Of a stretch of DNA of 64,000 bases, positions 57,314-64,000 are shown piece after piece. Both the position numbers and the translations under genes were made by a program. The notes under the pieces are model-generated. The model made no database searches. It was not told where the DNA came from and was given only the letters and a program-made list of their open reading frames with translations. Numbering within the stretch: position 1 is the first letter of the stretch; every line of letters begins with the position of its first letter. This stretch comes from Vogesella indigofera (GTDB taxonomy: Bacteria; Pseudomonadota; Gammaproteobacteria; Burkholderiales; Chromobacteriaceae). The DNA is taken from NCBI RefSeq assembly GCF_003633895.1, contig NZ_RBID01000011.1, positions 124,001 through 188,000 on the forward strand, read 5' to 3'.

Positions 57314-58174
57314 TCAATGATGTTGGCCGTGCCACGGGGTAAGGCGCTGCTGCAGCTGGCGCAGGCCCAGCTCCAGCGCGAAGGCGACCAGCGCGATGAC
57401 GATGATGCCGAGCACCACCACGTCGGTGACCAGGAACTGCGCGGCGGACTGGATCATGAAACCCAGCCCGCGGGTGGCGGCGATCAGCTCTGCCGCCACC
57501 AGGGTCGACCAGCCGGCGCCGAGGCCGATGCGCACGCCGGTGATGATCTCCGGCAGCGCGCCGGGCAGGATCACGTGGCGCAGCAGCTGCCAGCGGCTGG
57601 CGCCCAGCGACAGCGCCGCCTGTCGCCGCAGCTGGCTGACGCTGGTCACGCCGTGGGCGGTGGCGATCAGCACCGGCGCCAGGATGGCGAGAAAGATCAG
57701 CAGCACCTTGGACAATTCGCCGATGCCGAACCAGATCACGATCAGCGGCAGGTAGGCCAGCGGCGGCAGCGGGCGGTAGAACTCGATCACCGGATCGAGC
57801 AGGTGTCGCGCCAGCGGAAACACGCCGATGACGATGCCCAGCGGGATGCCGACGACGACCGCCGCCAGCAGCGCCAGCAGCATGCGTTGCAGGCTGGCCA
57901 GCAGGTGCTGCGGCAGGGTGGCGTCCATGTAGCCGCCGGCCAGCAGCTCGCCGAACCTGGCCAGCACCGCTTGCGGCGGTGGCAGGAACAGCGGCGCAAT
58001 CAGCCCGCTGGCGGTGAGCGCCCACCACAACAGCAGCAGGCTGGCGATGCTGAGCGCGGCCCAGTGCGCCGCTTGCGGCTGCCAGCGGCGGCCGGCCGGC
58101 GCGGACGGGGCAGGCGGATTGCCGAAGTCGAGGGTGTCGGGCACCGCGATCAGGGCGGGTGGGGTGGTGGGCAT
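57314..58174 (-). CDS. tauC: Taurine ABC transporter permease
   Basis: 286-residue BPD-type permease with an N-terminal extension and about six TM helices; the EAA loop is [34 protein letters not shown] (key EAA-G at about residues 167-181). Related to SsuC/NrtB. It shares one base with tauB. With TauA and TauB it imports taurine. Confidence 0.93.
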   Translation of the reverse strand: MPTTPPALIAVPDTLDFGNPPAPSAPAGRRWQPQAAHWAALSIASLLLLWWALTASGLIAPLFLPPPQAVLARFGELLAGGYMDATLPQHLLASLQRMLLALLAAVVVGIPLGIVIGVFPLARHLLDPVIEFYRPLPPLAYLPLIVIWFGIGELSKVLLIFLAILAPVLIATAHGVTSVSQLRRQAALSLGASRWQLLRHVILPGALPEIITGVRIGLGAGWSTLVAAELIAATRGLGFMIQSAAQFLVTDVVVLGIIVIALVAFALELGLRQLQQRLTPWHGQHH

Positions 58175-58956
58175 CAGGCGGCCTCCTCGTGACCTTGCCG
58201 GAACAGGCTGTGCAGCAGCGATTCGCGCAGTGCGATGAACGCCGGATCGGACTTGATCGCGCGCACGTCCTCGCCGGCGCGGTAGCGCTGGTTAAAGGTT
58301 GGCCGCAAGCGCTGCACGATGCGCCCCGGCCCCGGCGACATCAGCACCAGCTCGGTGGCGAGGAACAACGCCTCCTCGATGTCGTGGGTGATCAGGAACA
58401 CGCCGCGCTGCGACTGCTGCCACACACGCAGCAGCAACTGCTGCATCTGCTCGCGGGTGAACGCGTCCAGCGCGCCGAACGGCTCGTCCAGCAGCAGCAC
58501 CTGCGAGCGGCTGGCCAGCGCGCGGGCGATGCCGACGCGCTGGCGCATGCCGCCGGACAGCTGCCAGGTGCGCTTGGAGGCGACATCGGCCAGCCCGACC
58601 AGGCGCAGGGTGTCGGCGACGATGCGCTCGCGCGCCGCCGCGTCCGCACCCTGCAGCCTGAGGCCGAAGGCGACGTTGTCGTGCACGTTCAGCCACGGCA
58701 GCAGCGCGTCGTGCTGGAACACCACCGCGCGCTCCACCCCCGGTGCCGTCACCGGCTGGCCGGCAAACAGCACCCGGCCCTGGCTGGGCGCGATGAAACC
58801 GGCCAGCACCCCCAGCAGCGTGCTCTTGCCGCAACCGGACGGCCCCAGCGCCACCAGCAGTTCGTCACGCGCGAGGCTCAGCGACACCTGATGCAGTGCC
58901 GGCTGCGACTGGCCGGGGTAGGTGACACCGAGCTTGTCGACTTGTAGCAGGCTCAT
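58174..58956 (-). CDS. tauB: Taurine ABC transporter ATP-binding protein
   Basis: 260-residue ABC ATPase: Walker A GPSGCGKST (about 38-46), Q-loop VFQHDALLPW, signature LSGGMRQR, Walker B LLLDEPFGALD, switch His in ITHDIEEA. Followed by SsuB/TauB-type C-terminus. An in-gene motif copy (58298-58307) is read as LRPTFN. Confidence 0.94.
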   Translation of the reverse strand: MSLLQVDKLGVTYPGQSQPALHQVSLSLARDELLVALGPSGCGKSTLLGVLAGFIAPSQGRVLFAGQPVTAPGVERAVVFQHDALLPWLNVHDNVAFGLRLQGADAAARERIVADTLRLVGLADVASKRTWQLSGGMRQRVGIARALASRSQVLLLDEPFGALDAFTREQMQQLLLRVWQQSQRGVFLITHDIEEALFLATELVLMSPGPGRIVQRLRPTFNQRYRAGEDVRAIKSDPAFIALRESLLHSLFRQGHEEAA

Positions 58957-58968
58957 GGTCGGCTCCGT

Positions 58969-59952
58969 CTAGCGCAGCGCGGCGTTGATGAACTGGTTGG
59001 TGACGTAGGGCGTGTAGCTCGGCTGCAGGCTGTCGACCTTGCCCTGCGATTTGAGGAAGGCGGCGGTATCGCCGACCGCCTTCACCAGCGGCTGTTGCAG
59101 CAGCTTGCTCTGCTCGGCCAGCGACGGGTAGATATTGCCCGGCAGCAGCGCGGTGACTTCCTCCGGCTTGCTGCCGGTGAGGCGGGCGATCTTCGCCACG
59201 TTGGCCGCATTGCTGGCGAAGCCTTTCGGGTCCTTGTTGTAGCGCTCGAACACCTTGCCGGTGACGCTCACGAACTGCTTGAGGAAATCCGGATTCCTGG
59301 CGGCGAAGTCCTGGCGCACGATCCACAGATCGTAGGTCGGCGCGCCCCATTTGCCGACTTCGGCCGAGCTGGTCAGCACCTTGCCGCTGGCGCGTACCTT
59401 GCCCAGTGCCGGCTCCCACACATAGGCGCCGTCGATGTCGCCACGCTGCCAGGCGGCGGCGATTTCTCTGGGGCGCAGGTTGAGGATGGTGACCTTGCCG
59501 GCATCCACTTTCCAGTGCTTGAGTGCCGCCAGCAGGCTGTAGTGGGTGGTGGATACGTACGGTACCGCGATCTTCTTGCCGACCAGATCGGCCGGCTTGC
59601 TGATGCCGCTGCCGTTGCGCACCACCAGCGCCTCGGATTCGCCGATCACGCCGGTGACCAGAAAGGTCTGGATCGGCAGGCCGCGGCTGGCGGCGGCGGC
59701 CAGCGGGCTGGAGCCGATATTGCCGATCGGCACGTCGCCGGAGGCGACCGCGGCGATCACCTCGGCGCCGCTCTCGAACTTGCGCCAGTTGATCTTCTTG
59801 CCGGTGGCTTTTTCGTAGTCGCCGTCGGCTTGCGCCACCTTGGACGGGTCGACGCCGGTCTGGAACGCGATGGTGACGCCGTCATCGGCAACGGCGGTGC
59901 CGGCAACAAAGGCCAGCGACACAAACAGGGAAACGAGGGCAGGGCGGGTCAT
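58969..59952 (-). CDS. tauA: Taurine-binding periplasmic protein
   Basis: 327-residue SBP: signal peptide MTRPALVSLFVSLAFVAGTAVA, then VTIAFQTGVDPSKVAQADGDYEKATG, FESGAEVIAAVASGDVPIGNIGSSPLAAA, DGAYVWEPALGKV. Typical TauA. First gene of tauA-B-C-D, read from about 60 kb leftwards. ATG 59952 fixed by the signal peptide. Confidence 0.93.
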   Translation of the reverse strand: MTRPALVSLFVSLAFVAGTAVADDGVTIAFQTGVDPSKVAQADGDYEKATGKKINWRKFESGAEVIAAVASGDVPIGNIGSSPLAAAASRGLPIQTFLVTGVIGESEALVVRNGSGISKPADLVGKKIAVPYVSTTHYSLLAALKHWKVDAGKVTILNLRPREIAAAWQRGDIDGAYVWEPALGKVRASGKVLTSSAEVGKWGAPTYDLWIVRQDFAARNPDFLKQFVSVTGKVFERYNKDPKGFASNAANVAKIARLTGSKPEEVTALLPGNIYPSLAEQSKLLQQPLVKAVGDTAAFLKSQGKVDSLQPSYTPYVTNQFINAALR

Positions 59953-60314
59953 GGCAATCTCCAGTGGTGTATCGTTTGCAATGACACCATTAAAAAGAGA
60001 AACCGGCGGACGGGGAAATAACAAAAGCCGCACCTTATATTCAGCACAGGCTGCGGTATTTATCGGTTAAATGAATAAGAGCCACTAACAAAACCCCTGA
60101 TCCTGCGTTGCGCCTCCTTGCCGTACTAATTGTACTGTCTGCGTCGGCGCGCCTTGGTTCAGGTGCTCTGCGAGGTTTTGTTAGCGGCGCTAAGTCGGTA
60201 ATTAAATGACGGATGGTGTTGTGAATAAAGCAGATGGCGATATCGGTTTTATCTATAAAGCGGCAGCGAATTGGCGGGTAAAGTGCGCTCTGCTATTACT
60301 AATGAATATTGGCC
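59953..60314. promoter_or_regulatory. 362-base divergent spacer between tauA and degenerate EAL gene
   Basis: AT-richer than its surroundings and holding a 108-base inverted-repeat element (60081-60188). The tauABCD promoter must be here, perhaps with a CysB/Cbl site, but none was placed. No coding frame seen. Confidence 0.45.
60081..60188. repeat. 108-base element with 15-base terminal inverted repeats
   Basis: Left end GCCACTAACAAAACC (60081-60095) and right end (reverse complement GCCGCTAACAAAACC, 60188-60174) differ at one base. The interior carries GTAC-TAATT-GTAC (60123-60135). The form is that of a small non-autonomous element or a REP-like repeat; only one copy in the window. Confidence 0.6.
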
Positions 60315-61151
60315 ATGAAACGCTTCAAGCAGTCGAAGGGTTTTCCGGCGGGATTTAACCCGCAACAATTAAGCGGTTGTCAGCAACTGCTGGCCGCCTT
60401 GCCGTATCCCGCGCAATTGCACTGGAACGAGCGCGAGGTGTTTGCCTGCTTTGACGGCTGGTGGCTGACCAGCGAGTTCTTCCCGGTGGCCAGCTTCTAC
60501 GACGCGGCCCCGCAGCGGGCGCACTACGCGGCGCGGCTGCGCATTCACGGCCGCTTCGGCCAGAACCTGCCGGCCAACTGGCTGTTCGCGCTGAACTACG
60601 GCGAAAGCAAGACCGTGTCGCTGCTGAAGCTGATCCGCGTGCTGCACCTGCTCAATCACCTGGGGTGCAACGATGTCGCACTGCCGCTGCGCATCGATCT
60701 CGATCCGCGCATCTGCCACGCCTTCAGCGACCGCATCATCGACTTCACCACGGCACTGCTGGCGCAGCTGGGGCTGGCCAGCCAGCAGGTGATGTTCCTG
60801 CTGTTCATCAACCAGCCCACCTCCGAGCTGGGGGTGGCGCTGGTGCGCCGCTACCGCGAGCAAGGCCATCTGGTGGGGCTGGGCGGCTTTGGCGACAGCG
60901 AGCACGACTTGTCGCGGCTGTGGCGGCTGGAGCCGGATTTTGTCTGCCTGTCGCCGCGCTTCATGCGCCGCGCCGTGATGTATCCGCAGGTGCGCGACCA
61001 GCTGCTGGCGCTGATGCCGCAGCTGGTGGCGCAGGGCTTCGCGCTGGGGGTGGAGGAAATCGTGTGCGACAACATGCTGGCCATGGCGCAGCAGATGCAG
61101 GCGCGTTATTACGCCGGGCAGCTGGTGTCGCAGCGGCTGGCGCCGGCCTGA
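60315..61151 (+). CDS. Degenerate EAL-domain protein (probably non-catalytic)
   Basis: 278-residue protein with the outline of an EAL phosphodiesterase but none of its catalytic residues. The ExL site position reads ARLRIHG, the second motif (DDFGTG in active enzymes) is GGFGDS (about residues 196-201), the third metal Glu region is FLLFINQP, and the C-terminal E(G)V(E) region is VEEIVCDN with YYAGQLVSQRLAP. It may bind protein partners in the way YdiV does; it cannot be expected to hydrolyse cyclic di-GMP. ATG 60315; TTG 60309 is an alternative. Confidence 0.7.
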   Translation: MKRFKQSKGFPAGFNPQQLSGCQQLLAALPYPAQLHWNEREVFACFDGWWLTSEFFPVASFYDAAPQRAHYAARLRIHGRFGQNLPANWLFALNYGESKTVSLLKLIRVLHLLNHLGCNDVALPLRIDLDPRICHAFSDRIIDFTTALLAQLGLASQQVMFLLFINQPTSELGVALVRRYREQGHLVGLGGFGDSEHDLSRLWRLEPDFVCLSPRFMRRAVMYPQVRDQLLALMPQLVAQGFALGVEEIVCDNMLAMAQQMQARYYAGQLVSQRLAPA

Positions 61152-61273
61152 TATGCAATGCAGCGCGCGCCGGATAAGCAATGCACTTTTGCTTGGTTCC
61201 CTGGCGCCGGCCGGCTGCCTATAGTGGCCTCATCGCGTGATGACACGCAGCCACTCTTGCATCAGGAGCTTCT

Positions 61274-61909
61274 ATGACACTGCGTCTTGGCGACATCGCC
61301 CCCGACTTTGAACAGGCGTCCAGCGACGGCAACATCCGTTTTCATGACTGGCTGGGTAACAGCTGGGGCGTGCTGTTTTCGCATCCGGCCGACTTTACCC
61401 CGGTGTGCACCACCGAGCTGGGACTGACCGCCAAGCTGAAGGACGAGTTTGCCCGCCGTAACGTGAAGGTGATCGCGCTGTCGGTCGACCCGGTGGCGTC
61501 GCATCTGGCGTGGATCGAGGACATCAACGACACGCAAGGCACCACGGTGAATTTCCCGATCCTTGCCGATGCCGACCGCAAGGTGTCCGAGCTGTACGAC
61601 CTGATCCACCCCAACGCCAGCAGCACCCATACCGTGCGTTCGGTGTTCGTGATTGATCCGGCGAAGAAGATCCGCCTGACGCTGACCTATCCGGCCAGTA
61701 CCGGCCGCAATTTCAACGAGCTGCTGCGGGTGATCGATTCGCTGCAGCTGACCGAATACCACAGCGTGGCGACGCCGGCCAATTGGCAGCAGGGCGACGA
61801 GGTGGTGATCGTGCCGTCGCTGCAGGATGAAGACCTGATCCGGCAGAAATTCCCCAAGGGTTATCGCGCGCTGCGACCCTATCTGCGCCTGACGCCGCAG
61901 CCGGGCTGA
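61274..61909 (+). CDS. 1-Cys peroxiredoxin (Prx6 type)
   Basis: 211-residue thiol peroxidase: peroxidatic Cys in FSHPADFTPVCTTELG (about residue 45), the only Cys in the protein, so no resolving Cys. The C-terminal arm GYRALRPYLRLTPQPG fits the Prx6 group. Detoxifies H2O2 and alkyl hydroperoxides. Monocistronic, with a terminator at 61973-62002. Confidence 0.94.
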   Translation: MTLRLGDIAPDFEQASSDGNIRFHDWLGNSWGVLFSHPADFTPVCTTELGLTAKLKDEFARRNVKVIALSVDPVASHLAWIEDINDTQGTTVNFPILADADRKVSELYDLIHPNASSTHTVRSVFVIDPAKKIRLTLTYPASTGRNFNELLRVIDSLQLTEYHSVATPANWQQGDEVVIVPSLQDEDLIRQKFPKGYRALRPYLRLTPQPG

Positions 61910-61972
61910 TCCGTTTTTTTTTGTGGTGGCTTTACTTGTTGTCTCTGCGTTTTCTCCTCTTGGGCTTTTGTT

Positions 61973-62002
61973 GGCCGGGCTTGTCAGCCCGGCCGTTTTT
62001 TT
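61973..62002 (+). terminator. Terminator after the peroxiredoxin gene
   Basis: GGCCGGGCT (61973-61981), loop TGTC, AGCCCGGCC, G, then seven T (61996-62002). Confidence 0.88.
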
Positions 62003-62040
62003 GCCCGCTTGCCCGGCGACAGCGCCCGCTGCGCCACGGC

Positions 62041-63183
62041 TCAGGACACGGCGTCGATATCGGCGTAGCGCTCGTGGATCGCCATGATCTGGTCCCGGTG
62101 GTCGTGGAGCGCCTGCACGCAGTCGGCGTCCAGCTTGCCGGCCTGAACCATGCGGTCCAGCTCGGCCAGCGCATTGTTCGGTGACCAGACCGGCTTGTAC
62201 GGCCGGATTGCCGTCAGTGCATCGAAGATGTCGGCCACGGTCACGATGCGGGCCTCCAGCGGGATGGCGTCCTGTCGCAGCTGCCGCGGATAGCCGGAGC
62301 CATCGAGGTATTCGTGATGGCAGTGCACGATGTTGCGCAGGATGGTGGAGTCCGGCAGGCGCTGGTGCGTACCGGTGCCCACGATGCGGTCGATGATCTG
62401 TATCCCCTTGTCGACATGGGTTTCCATGATGGCGCGCTCGGCCGGATCGAGCCGGCCCGGCTTGAGCAGCACCTTGTCGGGGATGCCGATCTTGCCGATA
62501 TCGTGCAGCGACGAAAACAGGTACACGCACTCCACGAACTCGTCATTGCGGCCGTAGCGCGGCGCGACGGCCCTGGCAATCACGCGCGAGTAGCGTGCCA
62601 TGCGCTCCAGGTGGGAGCCGGTTTCAAAATCGCGCACCTCGGCCAGCTCGCGGGCCACCCGCGTCGCTTCCAGTACCGAGCGCACGGCGGACAGCTCGCT
62701 CGCAATCGCCATGCTGATCAGGCTGGTATACAGCACCAGATCGCGCTGCACCTGCGGCTTGAAGGCCGCCGCCTGCATCGAATCGAAGAACACGAAACCG
62801 GCGAGGCTGCCGCCATCGTAGAAGGGCACCGTGAACGACGAGCGGTAACCCTGCTCGCGCAGCCAGGTGTTGTGCACGGTATCGGACTGCAGCGCGTGCT
62901 CGATGTTGTCGAGCACGCGGAATTCGCCGCTGGCGGCCAGGGCGCTCAGTGCGTGGCTGTCGGACAACTTGTATTCGTAACTGGTGATGGCCTTGCCCGC
63001 GCGGGTGCTGTTGATGAAGGTCTTGAGTACGTCGTCATTCTCGTCATACAGCGCACAGGCGATGCGATCGACCACCGGCACCGTTTCCAGCAGGCGGTCG
63101 TGCAACTCGTGGAGACGCTGGCTGAGCGTGTCGTCGTGAAGATTCAGGGCCATCATCAGGAACTGCGGGGTTACGGTCATCAA
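62041..63183 (-). CDS. GAF-HD-GYP cyclic di-GMP phosphodiesterase candidate
   Basis: 380-residue cytoplasmic protein: GAF-like domain (residues about 20-165) and HD-GYP (about 175-370) with HDIGKIGIPDKVLLKPGRL and HHEYLDGSGYP, so the metal His/Asp and GYP-type loop are present. It should degrade cyclic di-GMP in response to the GAF ligand. Monocistronic; converges on the peroxiredoxin gene. Confidence 0.9.
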   Translation of the reverse strand: MMTVTPQFLMMALNLHDDTLSQRLHELHDRLLETVPVVDRIACALYDENDDVLKTFINSTRAGKAITSYEYKLSDSHALSALAASGEFRVLDNIEHALQSDTVHNTWLREQGYRSSFTVPFYDGGSLAGFVFFDSMQAAAFKPQVQRDLVLYTSLISMAIASELSAVRSVLEATRVARELAEVRDFETGSHLERMARYSRVIARAVAPRYGRNDEFVECVYLFSSLHDIGKIGIPDKVLLKPGRLDPAERAIMETHVDKGIQIIDRIVGTGTHQRLPDSTILRNIVHCHHEYLDGSGYPRQLRQDAIPLEARIVTVADIFDALTAIRPYKPVWSPNNALAELDRMVQAGKLDADCVQALHDHRDQIMAIHERYADIDAVS

Positions 63184-63504
63184 GACTGGCTTTCAAGGGT
63201 TAACGTCACAACAGGGCGGGGGTCAGCGCTACCTTAATACGCATCACGGCTGCAAGCCATCCCTAATCCATTCCAGCGTGGTTTTATCCGCGATCCGCCG
63301 CGTGCATGGTGACCGGTTACGGCGCGGCAGGCTGGCGATGGTGCCGCCGGCAGCGCAGACCCGCTGGCGGCCGCGACAGAGCCGACTATCCTGAACACAG
63401 ACATTCCCCGCATCCGCCGGCCACAGGAGGCCGGCTGCTGCGCCGCGTGTTTTCCCACCGCGCCGGCCGCGTCCGGCGCATTTCGATGCCCGAAGGAGAA
63501 TGCG
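63184..63504. other. 321-base divergent spacer
   Basis: Between the HD-GYP gene and the isochorismatase-family gene. No gene, repeat or dispersed-motif copy was seen; both promoters must lie here but could not be placed. Confidence 0.45.
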
Positions 63505-64000
63505 ATGACCACTCCCTACCAACGCCTGGACAAGGACAACGCTGCCGTGCTGCTGGTGGATCACCAGGCCGGCCTGCTGTCGCTGGTGCGCGATATCGAC
63601 CCCGACAAGTTCAAGAACAACGTGCTGGCACTGGGCGATCTGGCCCGGTACTTCAAGCTGCCGACCATCCTGACCACCAGCTTCGAAAGCGGCCCCAACG
63701 GCCCGTTGGTGCCGGAGCTGAAGGCGCAGTTTCCGGATGCGCCGTACATTGCCCGTCCCGGCCAGATCAATGCCTGGGACAACGCCGACTTTGTGCAGGC
63801 GGTCAAGGCCACCGGCAAGCGGCAGCTGATCTTGGCCGGGGTGGTGACCGAAGTGTGCGTCGCCTTCCCGGCGCTGTCGGCGCTCGAGGAAGGCTACGAG
63901 GTGTTCGTGGTCACCGATGCCTCCGGCACCTTCAACGACATCACCCGCCAAGCCGCCTGGGTGCGCATGTCGCAGGCGGGCGCCCAGCTGATGACTTGGT
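63505..64000 (+). CDS. Isochorismatase-family cysteine hydrolase (3' end outside window)
   Basis: N-terminal 165 residues of a YcaC-like hydrolase: catalytic Asp in LLVDHQAG (about D19), the Cys in GVVTEVCV (about C118), and TDASGTFND. The usual length is about 200-210, so some 40 residues are missing. GAAGGAG (63492-63498) precedes ATG 63505. Substrate unknown. Confidence 0.88.
   Translation, partial: MTTPYQRLDKDNAAVLLVDHQAGLLSLVRDIDPDKFKNNVLALGDLARYFKLPTILTTSFESGPNGPLVPELKAQFPDAPYIARPGQINAWDNADFVQAVKATGKRQLILAGVVTEVCVAFPALSALEEGYEVFVVTDASGTFNDITRQAAWVRMSQAGAQLMTW

Overview
The window reads as chromosomal DNA of a GC-rich, denitrifying betaproteobacterium. Gene content and protein style (cd1 nitrite reductase, cNor, NorEF, heme d1 genes, PrmB, 1-Cys peroxiredoxin) fit Neisseriales/Chromobacteriaceae, for example a Vogesella-like organism. 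The genus is inferred from memory of such genomes and was not tested.

Layout. (1) 1-11.7 kb: an iron-siderophore locus on one strand: truncated TonB receptor, PLP decarboxylase, SbnA-like synthase, opine-dehydrogenase-family enzyme, IucA/IucC synthetase, MFS exporter, Fe-siderophore ABC importer (binding protein, FecCD permease, ATPase) and a small SbnI/ParB-fold protein. It resembles a staphyloferrin-B-type pathway built on 2,3-diaminopropionate. (2) 12.0-16.1 kb: housekeeping genes trpG, trpD, phosphomannomutase and prmB. (3) 16.2-20.9 kb: a DctB/DctD-type sigma-54 two-component pair and a soluble CZB chemoreceptor. (4) 21.0-25.8 kb: a MarR-controlled EmrAB/NodT tripartite efflux operon. 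(5) 25.9-39.0 kb: nitric oxide functions: a hemerythrin/DUF2249/polytopic membrane protein trio, cobA, norCB, norE, and norF-norQ-orf-norD, interrupted by LysR, GST, AraC and EamA genes. (6) 40.2-52.7 kb: nitrite reduction and heme d1 synthesis: nirS, nirM, nirC, nirF, fused nirDL, fused nirGH, nirJ, nirN and a Dnr-type Crp/Fnr regulator, with a GGDEF protein and an EamA exporter between. (7) 52.8-60.0 kb: an MFS exporter with a divergent LysR gene, a sulfate-binding protein, and a complete taurine set tauA-B-C-D. (8) 60.3-64.0 kb: a degenerate EAL protein, a peroxiredoxin, a GAF/HD-GYP protein and a truncated isochorismatase-family hydrolase.

How it works together. Perfect or near-perfect TTGAT-N4-ATCAA-type sites precede norC, nirS, the hemerythrin gene and nirJ. 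The only Crp/Fnr gene here (52.06 kb) lacks an N-terminal cysteine cluster, so a Dnr-like NO-sensing regulator probably couples these units. CobA can supply precorrin-2 for both siroheme and heme d1; NirDL/GH, F, J and N complete d1, which is inserted into NirS; NorCB removes the NO formed.

Main unexplained structure. A 10-mer, GTTGGCCGCA, occurs at least 28 times between 13.6 and 58.3 kb, on both strands, in spacers and inside genes in several reading frames, and often as inverted pairs that form terminators. I saw no copy in the siderophore locus. This is how Neisserial DNA-uptake sequences behave, but the sequence is unrelated to them. A second family of about 145-180 bp with terminal inverted repeats has three copies, two of them abutting the ends of denitrification genes.
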